Shown here: positions 1 to 8,841 of the stretch, one piece after another | How positions within the stretch are numbered: position 1 is the first letter of the stretch | Layout of the letters: each line of letters opens with the position of its first letter | Source of the DNA: Candidatus Eisenbacteria bacterium | GTDB lineage: Bacteria > Eisenbacteria > RBG-16-71-46 > SZUA-252 | DNA length: 64,000 bases | Direction: 5' to 3' | NCBI GenBank assembly: GCA_005893275.1 | Contig: VBOW01000019.1 | Span: 1 to 64,000 of the forward strand | Made by a program: the position numbers and the translations under genes | The notes under the pieces: model-generated | What the model was told of the DNA's origin: nothing | Databases searched by the model: none | What the model saw: the letters and a program-made list of their open reading frames with translations, nothing else

Positions 1-61
1 TGCCGGGGCGGTTGGTCAACGTCGTAATCCGCTGAATCTCCCTCTGGATCGTAGTTGACAT
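1..61 (-). CDS. Possible start of a gene running off the left edge
   Basis: An ATG at 61 on the minus strand opens a frame that stays open for 20 codons to the window edge (begins MSTTIQREIQ). The bases just upstream are purine-rich (AGAAG) but not a clear ribosome binding site. The fragment is too short to assign a family. It would follow the small membrane-protein gene with a gap of about 40 bases. It could be chance. Confidence 0.3.
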   Translation of the reverse strand, partial: MSTTIQREIQRITTLTNRPG

Positions 62-103
62 AATATATCTTCTACGACAAAAATTGGCTGCAAGCCAGCC
101 TGC

Positions 104-481
104 CTAGACCGGCCCCTTCCAGCGGCCGACATCCTCCGGCTCTCGATCCGCCCCTCCCGGCTCCCGCATCCGATCCCGGATTTGCTGTGTCAGGGTTGTG
201 AGCTTCTCCAGCACGTAGGTTGACTGCTTCGTGTTCTCCTCGACCGCCAGGATGACCTGAATCCATTGGGCCGTGTAGAGCAGGTAGATGAAGATGAAAG
301 CGCCGGAGGCTCCGTAGGTCAGCGTCTGGAGAAGGTCCTCCAGCGACCTCGCCACGATCGACCGGGCCAAACCCACCGGCACCACCAGCGCGACGATCAC
401 CAACACGATCCACGCCAGGACGCTCATCACCTTCGAGAGTCGCCGCAGCAGCCAAAAACGCTTTTCGGAAACGAACGCCAT
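104..481 (-). CDS. Small two-span membrane protein, unknown function
   Basis: This 125-residue protein has two clear hydrophobic segments, about residues 15-40 and 57-80. A hydrophilic C-terminal tail follows, heptad-like over residues 82-105 and ending in a charged, Gly/Pro-containing stretch. No catalytic motif is visible and I do not recognise the family. Its ATG at 481 overlaps the stop of the preceding gene in an ATGA arrangement, so the two are probably translationally coupled and may work together in the inner membrane. Confidence 0.65.
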   Translation of the reverse strand: MAFVSEKRFWLLRRLSKVMSVLAWIVLVIVALVVPVGLARSIVARSLEDLLQTLTYGASGAFIFIYLLYTAQWIQVILAVEENTKQSTYVLEKLTTLTQQIRDRMREPGGADREPEDVGRWKGPV

Positions 482-858
482 CAGAACGGAACCCGCTCTA
501 CCTGGTCACCCAGGTAGGGTATCCGCGCGACCTCGCCGTTCGCCGCCTTGGCCACGCCGAACGCTGTCAGGAGCAGCACGGCCGTCCAGGCGGCGAACTT
601 GACCAGATAGCCCACTAGCGGACCGAGGTAAGGAATCCGGCCCAGGGTCCCGTCGTAGATCCAGAAGAAAACCGTGAGCAGGATTTCCAGCAGGAAGAGC
701 AGAAACCCCTGGCGGGCGTGAAACCCGATGAACGCGTTTTCGGGGGCGCCGAGGAGTCCCAGAAAGCAGAGTCCTGGCAAATACGCGACCGCGGCGAGGA
801 GCCGTCCGCGTTTTACGTCGTCAGGGCTGATGGAATCGTATGGCGACGCGACCGGCAC
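481..858 (-). CDS. Small polytopic membrane protein, DUF4870-like
   Basis: This 125-residue protein has three hydrophobic spans (about residues 20-40, 48-68 and 80-105). The pattern around 'GFHARQGFLLF' resembles the DUF4870/Tic20-like family of small membrane proteins of unknown function. A GTG start at 858 gives the full span set, but no strong ribosome binding site precedes it, so the exact start is uncertain. It is coupled to the next gene by an ATGA overlap and lies 64 bases after the GH57 gene. Confidence 0.6.
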   Translation of the reverse strand: MPVASPYDSISPDDVKRGRLLAAVAYLPGLCFLGLLGAPENAFIGFHARQGFLLFLLEILLTVFFWIYDGTLGRIPYLGPLVGYLVKFAAWTAVLLLTAFGVAKAANGEVARIPYLGDQVERVPF

Positions 859-922
859 GAGCCAGGAATAGCACGCTCCTCGGGACGCGTCAAGGACGCC
901 GCCGCTACCCGTGCCCCGGCGC

Positions 923-3094
923 TTAGGTCGCCGACCAGTTCCGGACGTGGAAGCTGGGATCGAGCGTGGGCGTGGCGAACTCTCCGAGCCGTGGAATCAC
1001 CTCCATGGTCTGGCCCGATTGCTCGAGTGCGACGCGCCAGTGGACCGCGGTTCCGGCGGGAGCCTCGAGCCTCCTGAACGGCACCCGGATTTCGATGACC
1101 TCTCCGATCGCGTACTCCCCCGGGTCTTCCCCATCGGGCGTCCGATCCGCGCCGGCGGGGATCCACTGGAGCGCTCCGCGGGAATCCCCGTCGAGCGGCA
1201 CCCGCCCCTCCGCGGTGCGTGGAAGCGTGAAGCGAAGGAGGATCGCGCTTTTCGCCCGGCTCTCCCCCAACACCCCGTCCACTCGCACAAAGAGATCCTT
1301 TTCGCTCAACCCGAACAGCACCCGCCGCATGATCGAACGGGATCGATGATCCGCGCCCTGGTCCGATGCCGCGTCGAAAAGCTCCGCGTTCCTCCATTCG
1401 TAGAAGTGGGTATCGCGCCCGTCCAGGGTCGGCGCGATGTAGGGAACGTGCTCGCCTTCCACGCCCTCCGCCGGCGCGTCGCGAAGGCTTCGCCGTGTGG
1501 CCGCCGGGGCGGGAAGGCCGAGGAGGTTGTACGCCCGGATCAGGTGGGATCGGAACAGAGCGTCGAACTCGTCCTTGTGTGCGCTTTGATGGTCGTCGCC
1601 GTACCACCAGAGCCAATCGCTTGCCTCCGCCACCAGGATTTCTTCGTAGGCTTCCCCGACCCGCGCCTCGGGCGACCCGGCGGCTGTTTGGAAACGCTCG
1701 CGAAGCCGGCGAAGAGCCGCCCACGCTCGATTCTTCTCGGGGTGGCCGATCCACACGGAGAGGTCGGCGGCGATCCAGGAGCCGACCGGCACGTGAGGCA
1801 GCGACTCCCCCGGCGGCACGCGGGCCAGGGCCTCCCCGACCGTGACCGCCTCGATCCCCCGCTCCGACGAAAGCCGGCCGTAGAGCGCGTCCAGGAAAGG
1901 CTTCCCGTCGTCCGCATACGATTCCCAGCAGTTTTCACCGTCCAGGATCACCGTCACGAGCGGGTCGGAGGCTCCCTGCTCCCGCGCCCTCGAACCGGCC
2001 TCTCGCACGCGGGTGACGAAATCCTCCGCCGCCCGGTCGGGCTGCCAAGCCATGTAGGTGAATCCGATCCGATCGGACAGCGCCCGGTCGCGGAACACCA
2101 TCGTGATCGCTCCCCTCTCGGTGTCAATCCGGTAGGGCCGGTAGAGAGCCGCCGCCCAGCGCTCGCCGCCCGGCTCGGCGCGGCCGAGCGCACGGGCGAG
2201 AACGGCCTCATCAGAGGCGCACCACGCAAAACCGGCCTCCCGCACCAGCTCGAGCGCAGCTTGGCTGACCGCCCCCTCCGGCGGCCAGGTTCCGCGCGGA
2301 GGCGCGCCGAAGCGCCGCGTGTGGCTCTCCCTCGCGCGGCGCAAGTGATCCGCCGCGTCCTCCGGGGCACGAAAGGCTGGGACCGGAAGCAGAATCGACT
2401 GGGAGACCTCACGGGGCGAGTCGGTGCTTAGGAGCAGGGGAAGGATTGGATGGTGGTACGCCGATGTCGCGATCTCGATCTGGCCGGAGCGCGCGGCGTC
2501 GCGATAGGTTTCGATCACCCGAGCCGCGCACCCGACACCCCAATCGAGGAGCGATTGCTTCTCCGCCTCGGTGAATCCCCTCCCCTTCCGGAAGAGCGAC
2601 CGGATCGGCTCTTCCTCGCGGTATACCGGATCCACCCACGCCAGGTGAAACCACGTCTGAAGATCGCGGATCTCATCCGCGGCGAGCGGACGTTCGCGGG
2701 GCGCGCGGGCTCCCCCCTGCGTCGCGGCGGCGCGTGCCCTGAGCTCGCGGTAGCGCGCGTGGGGCTCGAGCATCCGCTCCGGGTTGACGCTGAAGAAATC
2801 CCGCGTCAGGAAACGCTGCTCTTCCGGAGTCAACGACTCCGCGGGCTTTCGGGCGAGATCGAGAAAATCGTCCGACACCCCCGCCGCGATCGCCTCGAGC
2901 TGGTCCAACAGCACGGGCGTCAGATTGAACGTGGCATGGACCCTGGGATAGCCGCGCAGGTTCGATACCATGTCGCGGTAGTCCTTCGTGGCGTGGAGCC
3001 GCGTCCAGGGCAGAAGAACTCGTCCGGTGAGGGCGTCGCGGTAGGACGGCTGGTGCATGTGCCACACCAGCGCGAGGAGGGTCGACTCCGCCAT
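923..3094 (-). CDS. Glycoside hydrolase family 57 (alpha-amylase/glucanotransferase type)
   Basis: A 723-residue GH57 retaining glycosidase acting on alpha-glucans. All signature regions are visible. HMHQP lies at residues 12-16. WPPEG near residue 270 carries the expected glutamate nucleophile, and LDGEN near residue 383 carries the aspartate acid/base. A late WWYGDDHQS region matches the long amylase-like members. No signal peptide is seen, so the enzyme is probably cytoplasmic and may serve storage-glucan turnover; glgC genes occur elsewhere in the window. The ATG at 3094, just after the upstream stop, begins the conserved N-terminus; a longer frame would overlap that gene. The exact substrate cannot be read from sequence. 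Confidence 0.9.
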   Translation of the reverse strand: MAESTLLALVWHMHQPSYRDALTGRVLLPWTRLHATKDYRDMVSNLRGYPRVHATFNLTPVLLDQLEAIAAGVSDDFLDLARKPAESLTPEEQRFLTRDFFSVNPERMLEPHARYRELRARAAATQGGARAPRERPLAADEIRDLQTWFHLAWVDPVYREEEPIRSLFRKGRGFTEAEKQSLLDWGVGCAARVIETYRDAARSGQIEIATSAYHHPILPLLLSTDSPREVSQSILLPVPAFRAPEDAADHLRRARESHTRRFGAPPRGTWPPEGAVSQAALELVREAGFAWCASDEAVLARALGRAEPGGERWAAALYRPYRIDTERGAITMVFRDRALSDRIGFTYMAWQPDRAAEDFVTRVREAGSRAREQGASDPLVTVILDGENCWESYADDGKPFLDALYGRLSSERGIEAVTVGEALARVPPGESLPHVPVGSWIAADLSVWIGHPEKNRAWAALRRLRERFQTAAGSPEARVGEAYEEILVAEASDWLWWYGDDHQSAHKDEFDALFRSHLIRAYNLLGLPAPAATRRSLRDAPAEGVEGEHVPYIAPTLDGRDTHFYEWRNAELFDAASDQGADHRSRSIMRRVLFGLSEKDLFVRVDGVLGESRAKSAILLRFTLPRTAEGRVPLDGDSRGALQWIPAGADRTPDGEDPGEYAIGEVIEIRVPFRRLEAPAGTAVHWRVALEQSGQTMEVIPRLGEFATPTLDPSFHVRNWSAT

Positions 3095-3107
3095 GACGGC
3101 GGTGCGG

Positions 3108-3809
3108 CTATCGGATCGGGGCCGAAGCGGAGAGCTCGCCCATGCCGACACCCGCCGCTCTCAGCATGTCCTGATCGACGACGGGCAGCCGCTGGATTTC
3201 CTTGTAGACCTCGATGGCTTTCTGCGTCTGGCCCGCCTTGCCCAAAGAGCGCGCCTCCGCAAGCATGGCCCGTCCGCGCTCGTTGTCGTTCACGCCGAGC
3301 TTCGCCGCCTCGGCGTACGTGGCGGCGGCCTGAACGAAGTCGCCCCGATCTTCCAGCGCCGCGGCCAGGCCCTGGAGCCCGGCGACCTTCGCGTCGCGGT
3401 CGCGTCCGGCTTTGGCGAGGTACCGGCGGAACCACGTGACCGCCTCGGCCGGCTTGCCCTGCCCCGCGTAGGCATCGCCCAAGAGCATCATGGCGTCCCT
3501 GGCCGCCCGTGTTCCCGGAGCCGAGTCCACGATCTCCCGCAGCATCTGCACCGCCGTCGGGAAGTCCTGCTGCGCCAGCGACATTTCCGCGCGGAAGATA
3601 TCACTGGACGCGCGGCTCTCCGATTGGGCGCGGGTGCGGGAGACGAAGAAGACGAGCAGGATCGCGAGCACGATCGCTCCCAAGCCAAGGAGGATCCGGG
3701 TCCCGTGCTGCTCCCAGACCTGGGTGCCCAGGAACGCGGCGGTGACGAGAGGATCTTCCTTGATTTGCCGTTTCGTCAGCTTCTGGTGCTTAACCAGACG
3801 AGTCGTCAT
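3108..3809 (-). CDS. Membrane-anchored TPR protein (YfgM-like architecture)
   Basis: A 233-residue protein with a basic N-terminal tail, one transmembrane helix at about residues 41-60, then degenerate tetratricopeptide repeats to the C-terminus (repeated AxxxLGDAYAxQGK-type helices). The layout resembles YfgM/BamD-like periplasmic TPR proteins that act as assembly or chaperone scaffolds, but no specific partner can be assigned. The ATG at 3809 is chosen because GGAG lies 6 bases upstream; a longer in-frame extension has no such site. It ends 13 bases before the GH57 start. Confidence 0.75.
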   Translation of the reverse strand: MTTRLVKHQKLTKRQIKEDPLVTAAFLGTQVWEQHGTRILLGLGAIVLAILLVFFVSRTRAQSESRASSDIFRAEMSLAQQDFPTAVQMLREIVDSAPGTRAARDAMMLLGDAYAGQGKPAEAVTWFRRYLAKAGRDRDAKVAGLQGLAAALEDRGDFVQAAATYAEAAKLGVNDNERGRAMLAEARSLGKAGQTQKAIEVYKEIQRLPVVDQDMLRAAGVGMGELSASAPIR

Positions 3810-3890
3810 GAGTTTCTCCGTTGGGCTTGAGCCCACCAGTCTACCCCGCGGGTCGAAGGCTGTCAAACCTCCCCGCTCTGGAGTGGCCCA

Positions 3891-4700
3891 CTACCCGCTC
3901 TGGCGGTCCGGGACGGCGACCAGAAGCGCCGCGGCCACGAGCGTCGCCTCGGCATCGAATGCCCGCTGCCGGATCACCGCCACGAGCTTTCGCTCCCAAT
4001 CCTCCTTGAGCTGGAGCATGCGTCCCGCCTCCCGGTCCTCGGGGCGGCGGGCGCGCCCGGCCCGCTCCTCCGCGATGAGGGAGCGATAGTGGCTGCTCAG
4101 GGTCCGCATCTCGCGGTGAAGCTCCCGCCGGGCGCGGTCCTCGTGCGGCCGCAGCTTGCGGCGGGTCCGACCCTCCAGGAGCCGAATGGCCCGGGTCCAT
4201 GTCGCCGCGAGAGCCTGCAGATCCGGCTTCGGAATCGACCCGAGCTCCGCGGCCGTGGGCGGCCGCAGGAGCGACTCGCGCGGCGCGCGCATTCCCCCGG
4301 TGCTCCCGAGCGGCAGCTCCTGGACGAGAAGCTCCTCGGGAATCTCATCGCTCCCGTAGCGAATCCTCCAATGGAGCCTCGTCCAGATCCTGGGGGCGGG
4401 CGTCGCTCCCTTGGGCCACGGCGTCGGGGCGACCCAACAGGTCACCTGGCCGTGAGACCGTCCGAGAAGGAGGATCCGCTCGGTCATCGCGGAGTCCATC
4501 TCCGCGCCGCGGGCCGCGCGGCCCGCGGGGGACGCGACCAGGCGCACGCGGTCCACGCCCAGCGAGGATTCGAGGTCGGGGGTGAGCGCAGCCTCCCAGA
4601 TCATCCCGTTTCGGGACACCGCGGCCCCGCGCGCTTCCAGGATCGAGGCGAGGATCTCCGGAAGCTCCACGCGCCGCCGGTCGGGGCTACGAGGGCCCAT
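3891..4700 (-). CDS. Conserved partner of the SNF2 helicase, unknown function
   Basis: A 269-residue soluble protein. The N-terminal half is a mixed alpha/beta region, and residues about 160-240 are highly charged and helical (many Arg/Glu), probably a coiled coil. Its ATG overlaps the last 14 bases of the SNF2 helicase gene and is preceded by GAGGTGG, so it is translationally coupled to the helicase and probably forms part of the same machine. I see no nuclease or ATPase motif. Comparable small proteins sit beside RapA-like helicases in other genomes, but no function is established here. Confidence 0.65.
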   Translation of the reverse strand: MGPRSPDRRRVELPEILASILEARGAAVSRNGMIWEAALTPDLESSLGVDRVRLVASPAGRAARGAEMDSAMTERILLLGRSHGQVTCWVAPTPWPKGATPAPRIWTRLHWRIRYGSDEIPEELLVQELPLGSTGGMRAPRESLLRPPTAAELGSIPKPDLQALAATWTRAIRLLEGRTRRKLRPHEDRARRELHREMRTLSSHYRSLIAEERAGRARRPEDREAGRMLQLKEDWERKLVAVIRQRAFDAEATLVAAALLVAVPDRQSG

Positions 4701-6684
4701 TCTGGTCCACCTCGTCGAGGAGCTTGCGATCCAGCTCCTCCACCGCTTCGTAGCGTTTCCTTCCGACCAGGAGCGCCGTCCCGAGCTTACCGAACTCCCG
4801 CTCGAGATCGCGCTCTCCCTTGGCCGCCGCCCAGATCCGGAACACCTCGTCCTCGAAGGAGCCCGCCTCCGCGTAGGGCCCGAGCACCATGTCCAGATCG
4901 CCGATGACCGTGCGGAAGAGATTGATCTTCTCGTGCACGATCTGAATCACATAGGCCTCCACGGTGTTCCTCGCGGTGAAGTTGAACACCTGCACATCCT
5001 GGGTCTGCCCCAGCCGATGGAGGCGGCCGATTCGCTGCTCGATCCGCATGGGGTTCCAGGGAAGGTCGTAGTTCACCAGATAGTGGCAGAATTGGAGATT
5101 CCGTCCTTCCCCTCCCGCCTCGGTGCTCACCAGGACCCGCGCCCGTTCCCGGAACTGCTCGACGGCCGCTTCCTTCTCCCGCAGAGAGAGAGCGCCGTGG
5201 AAAACGGCCACCTTGATGCCGAGCTGGCGCAGCGAGCGCGCCAGGAATTCCAGGGTCGCGCGGAACTGCGTGAAGATGACGAACTTCTCGCGCGATCCGC
5301 CGAGCAGCTTGGCGATCCCGTCGAACTTGGCGTTCCTCTCGATCGAGCGCGCGTGGCGCAGGAGATCTTCCATCTCCGCGCGCTCGAGGCCCGGCCCCTC
5401 CCGCGCCAAGAGCTTGCTCAGCGTGGGAATCGCGGCGAAGGTGCTCGAGCCCATCTCCTTCTGAAGCGTGAGCAGGGTGAGCTTGATCGCGCCGCGGCGC
5501 GGCTCCCGATGGGCGTGGAGGACGCGGCGCACGAACCGCGTCACGTTGTCGTACAGATCCCGCTCGGGGGACGAAAGGTCGAACAGGATGTTCGAGACCT
5601 CGCGGCGCGGGAACCGGATGGAGGTGCTCGCGCGGGTCGTCCGGATCATCGTTTCCGAAAGGAGCGCCGCGAGCCTTCCCGTGTTCTGGGGCATGCGCTT
5701 GTCCCCCCGGCGCATGAACTCCCGTCCGAACGTGCGGTAGGTTCCGAGGAGCCCGGGTCTCAACAGCTGGATCAGGTTGTAGAGCTCGTGGAGGTCGTTC
5801 TGCACGGGAGTCGCGGTCAGGAGCAGGAGGTAGCGCGGCGCGAGACGGTCCAGGAATTTCCACGCGAGCGTTTTCTGATTCTTGAGCCGATGAGCTTCGT
5901 CGACGACCACAAGATCGAACGAGGCGGCCGCGACCTTGTCCCGGTGACGGAGAAGCTTCGCCGTGTCCATCGAGGCGAGCAGGAGCGGCTCCTCCCACCA
6001 GGCGGTCCCGTGCTTCAAGACCGCGAACTCGAGATCGAACTTGCGGCGAAGCTCCTGGTCCCACTGCTCCACAAGCGATGCCGGGACCAGGATGAGCGCG
6101 CGCTGGACGAGCCCGCGGAGGAGATATTCCTTGAGAATGATCCCCGCCTCGATCGTCTTCCCCAGACCGACTTCGTCCGCGAGGAGCGCGCGTCCGCGCA
6201 TCCGGCGCAGCACGGTCATGCAGGCCTGGCTTTGATGCTCGTATTTCTGGACGTCGTGAAGGAGGTCGAGCGAGAGGAGCCGGTCGAATCCGCGGTGCAG
6301 GCTGAACCGCTCGATCCTGAGCCTCAGGTCGAAGTCTCGAGGCTCATCGTAGGGTCCGGCCGCGAGGCGGCGATACAGCTCCTCCGATCCCCCGGCGACG
6401 CGGAAGCGGGTGCGCGCGGGCACCGCGAGCCCCCCCGCCAAAGGCGCCGGCGCCGGCGCCGCCGAGAGCACCGACGGGGCCCGGGGGCGACCGGCGCCTC
6501 GCGCGGTCTCGAGCGGGTAGAGCGAGGTGAGCCTTCGGATACCGTCCGGAAACGCGATCTCGAGCACCTCGAACCCGTCCCGCTCGCGGACCTCGACGAT
6601 GAGCCCCTCGCCGAACTCGCGGTGATGGACGCGGTCTCCGACCCGGAAGCCCACGCGGGGCCCGCGGCTCTTCTCGCGAATCAT
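4687..6684 (-). CDS. SNF2/RapA-family helicase with an N-terminal UvrD-like SH3 domain
   Basis: A 665-residue superfamily 2 ATPase. ADEVGLGKT near residue 170 is motif I, VVDEAHRLKN near 263 is the DEAH box, and GEGRNLQF with RIGRLHRLGQ near the C-terminus are SNF2 motifs V and VI. It probably translocates on double-stranded DNA and remodels protein-DNA or polymerase-DNA complexes, as RapA does. Residues about 12-58 (GFRVGDRVHHREFGEG, then a beta-rich run) look like the SH3/Tudor-like tail normally found at the C-terminus of UvrD/PcrA. The ATG overlaps the stop of the upstream nuclease gene (ATGA). Longer in-frame starts encode low-complexity Arg-rich sequence and are rejected. Confidence 0.88.
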   Translation of the reverse strand: MIREKSRGPRVGFRVGDRVHHREFGEGLIVEVRERDGFEVLEIAFPDGIRRLTSLYPLETARGAGRPRAPSVLSAAPAPAPLAGGLAVPARTRFRVAGGSEELYRRLAAGPYDEPRDFDLRLRIERFSLHRGFDRLLSLDLLHDVQKYEHQSQACMTVLRRMRGRALLADEVGLGKTIEAGIILKEYLLRGLVQRALILVPASLVEQWDQELRRKFDLEFAVLKHGTAWWEEPLLLASMDTAKLLRHRDKVAAASFDLVVVDEAHRLKNQKTLAWKFLDRLAPRYLLLLTATPVQNDLHELYNLIQLLRPGLLGTYRTFGREFMRRGDKRMPQNTGRLAALLSETMIRTTRASTSIRFPRREVSNILFDLSSPERDLYDNVTRFVRRVLHAHREPRRGAIKLTLLTLQKEMGSSTFAAIPTLSKLLAREGPGLERAEMEDLLRHARSIERNAKFDGIAKLLGGSREKFVIFTQFRATLEFLARSLRQLGIKVAVFHGALSLREKEAAVEQFRERARVLVSTEAGGEGRNLQFCHYLVNYDLPWNPMRIEQRIGRLHRLGQTQDVQVFNFTARNTVEAYVIQIVHEKINLFRTVIGDLDMVLGPYAEAGSFEDEVFRIWAAAKGERDLEREFGKLGTALLVGRKRYEAVEELDRKLLDEVDQNGPS

Positions 6685-8063
6685 CGGAGCTCCCACACGT
6701 CCCCTTCGGACGGAATGTGGGGGTTCATGGCGGCGATTCCGTCGCGGAGCGCCTCGGCGCGTTCGAGGTCGGCGTGGACGATGGCGCAACCCTTGGGGGC
6801 GACGCACGACCTCGCCTGGGACACGAGCGCGTCGTGATCGGCGTGCGCGCTGAAGCCGTTCAAGACCTCGACCCCCGCCCGAAGGGTGTAGGGTTCGCCG
6901 AAGATGCGAATCTCCTCCCTTCGCTCCACGAGACGCCGCCCGAGCGTGCCTTCCGCCTGATAGCCGACGATCACGATCATGTTCTTGGGATCCTCGGCCG
7001 AGTGCTTCAGGTGATGCAGCACCCGCCCCCCTTCGCACATGCCCGAGGCCGCGATGGTGATGAAGGTTCCGGGCTTGTCGTTGAGCTTCATCGAATCCTC
7101 GGCTTCCCGCACGAGCGTGATCCGCCGAAGCCCGAGCGGGTCCTCGCCGCGCCCGATCCCCGCCACCGTCTCGTCGTCATAGACCTCCGGATGACGCTGC
7201 ACGACTTCCTGAATGTCCGTCGCCAGAGGGCTATCCACATAGATCGGGACCTCGGGGGCACGGCCCGCGAGGAAGAGCTTGTCCAGCGCGTAGACGACCT
7301 CCTGCGTGCGTCCCACCGCGAATGCGGGGATGATGATTCTGCCCTTCCGGTCGAGGGCCTGCAGGAGGACCCGGCCGAGCGCGTCCCGGAGCGATGCCTC
7401 CTCGGGGTGGCGCTTGCCCCCGTAGGTCCCTTCGATCAGCAAGTAGTCGGCCCGCGGCAGGCGCGCCGGGTCGCGAAGGATCGGCCGATTCGGGCGCCCC
7501 AGATCGCCGGAGAAGACGAGCGATCCGGCCCGGCCGTTCTCCTTCCAGCGGATCTCCGCCGACGCGGCACCCGGTATGTGCCCCGCCTCGTGAAATACGG
7601 CCTGAATTCCCTCGAGCGGCTCGAACGGCTCCTCGTAGCCGTGGGGCGCGAATTGCGCGAGCGCGCGCTCGACGTCGCCCGGCGTATAGAGCGGCTCGAT
7701 CCGGGCCTTCGAACGGCCGTGGGGGTGGCGGTTCAGGAATTCGGCGTCCTTGAGCTGGATGTGCGCCGCGTCCAGGAGCATGGCCCGGCACAGGTCTGCC
7801 GTGACTTCCGTCGCGTGGATCGGTCCGTCGAATCCCTGCTTGCAGAGGAACGGAATCGCTCCGGAATGGTCGATATGGGCGTGCGAGAGGATCATGCTGT
7901 CCACCGAGGCCGCGGCGAACGGCAGCGCGCGATTCCGCGCTTCCGCTTCGGCACGCCTGCCCTGGAAGAGGCCGCAATCGAGAAGCAGTGCCCCCGATCG
8001 GCCGGTGAGAAGATGTTTGGATCCGGTGACCGTTCGCGCGGCGCCCCAAAAGGTCACCCTCAC
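6681..8063 (-). CDS. Metallo-beta-lactamase/beta-CASP ribonuclease (CPSF-like)
   Basis: A 460-residue nuclease of the archaeal/bacterial CPSF-73-like class. The metal site shows HAHIDHSG, then VFSGDLG, and the beta-CASP part carries YVDSPLAT, AASGMCEGGR and the late NGFSAHADHD motif. These enzymes cut RNA, some also acting as 5'-3' exonucleases. The GTG start at 8063 lies 4 bases after the stop of the preceding gene and immediately opens the conserved RVTFWGAARTVTGS strand; earlier in-frame codons give unrelated sequence. It is tightly coupled to the SNF2 helicase downstream, suggesting joint nucleic-acid processing. Confidence 0.9.
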   Translation of the reverse strand: MRVTFWGAARTVTGSKHLLTGRSGALLLDCGLFQGRRAEAEARNRALPFAAASVDSMILSHAHIDHSGAIPFLCKQGFDGPIHATEVTADLCRAMLLDAAHIQLKDAEFLNRHPHGRSKARIEPLYTPGDVERALAQFAPHGYEEPFEPLEGIQAVFHEAGHIPGAASAEIRWKENGRAGSLVFSGDLGRPNRPILRDPARLPRADYLLIEGTYGGKRHPEEASLRDALGRVLLQALDRKGRIIIPAFAVGRTQEVVYALDKLFLAGRAPEVPIYVDSPLATDIQEVVQRHPEVYDDETVAGIGRGEDPLGLRRITLVREAEDSMKLNDKPGTFITIAASGMCEGGRVLHHLKHSAEDPKNMIVIVGYQAEGTLGRRLVERREEIRIFGEPYTLRAGVEVLNGFSAHADHDALVSQARSCVAPKGCAIVHADLERAEALRDGIAAMNPHIPSEGDVWELR

Positions 8064-8067
8064 GCGT

Positions 8068-8814
8068 TCAGTCTCCCGGGTACAAGTGGATTCCCGCACT
8101 GATCTGGGAAAACATCGACAGCTCCGAGTTCCCCACCTCCCCATAGCCGCGAAGCGAGAAATCGAGGGAGAACCGCGGGCGCACGAACTTCTCCACGCCC
8201 GCTCCGGCCACGAGAAAAGGGCCCTCGTTCACCCGCCTGGATTCCTTTCGGTCGTACCTCACGTTGGGGCTCGCGAACCCGATCCCGCCCAGGAGATACG
8301 GGGTCCACTCCCGCTCGCGGTGGAAAAAGACGACCGCCTCGCTCGCCACCGTGGTCACGACGAGCTGGCTATCCGTGGCGAACGGGGTCGGGCTGACCGG
8401 CAGCCCGTCGCGTCTGTTGTAGCGCTGGTTCTCAAAGGAAAACCCGAGCGCCGCCCGCGAGCTGAGCATGTAGCGAAACCGGAACGCGTATCCGAGGCCG
8501 GTGTCGAAATGATCGTTCAGCTCCGACGAGCCGCGCACGAAGCCGTAAGAAATCTGCGCTCCGAGGCTGATCGTGCCCTTGCGGAGCCTCCGCAACAGGG
8601 GCGTCGTGCGAGGGGACACGGGCGCGGGCTGCCGCCTCAACATCGTCGCAACGGCCCCGGCGCCCTCGAACCCGGCGAAGCCCGCCTGCGCGCCGGGCCG
8701 CGACAGGAGCCCTGCCGCACCCGGAACGGGAGCGGCGGGCGATGCGCCCGACGGCGAGCCGAGCCCCACGATCGCCGCGCACCCAGCCACGATTCCCACC
8801 AGCCGTACGTTCAT
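8068..8814 (-). CDS. Outer-membrane beta-barrel protein
   Basis: A 248-residue secreted protein. A signal peptide (about residues 1-27) is followed by a Pro/Ala-rich linker and then a series of alternating beta strands with aromatic belts, ending in a hydrophobic strand (ISAGIHLYPGD). The size suits an eight-stranded barrel of the OmpA/OmpW kind. AGGAGG five bases before the ATG fixes the start. It sits inside a run of DNA-repair genes, which is unexpected; the link may only be co-transcription. Ligand and role are unknown. Confidence 0.75.
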   Translation of the reverse strand: MNVRLVGIVAGCAAIVGLGSPSGASPAAPVPGAAGLLSRPGAQAGFAGFEGAGAVATMLRRQPAPVSPRTTPLLRRLRKGTISLGAQISYGFVRGSSELNDHFDTGLGYAFRFRYMLSSRAALGFSFENQRYNRRDGLPVSPTPFATDSQLVVTTVASEAVVFFHREREWTPYLLGGIGFASPNVRYDRKESRRVNEGPFLVAGAGVEKFVRPRFSLDFSLRGYGEVGNSELSMFSQISAGIHLYPGD

Positions 8815-8841
8815 CCAATCCTCCTGGTGTCGGCCTACGCC

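Noticed and set aside
911-2431. Long plus-strand reading frames opposite the GH57 gene and elsewhere
   Set aside because: They are Arg/Pro/Gly-rich shadows expected in GC-rich DNA, without family motifs or ribosome binding sites.
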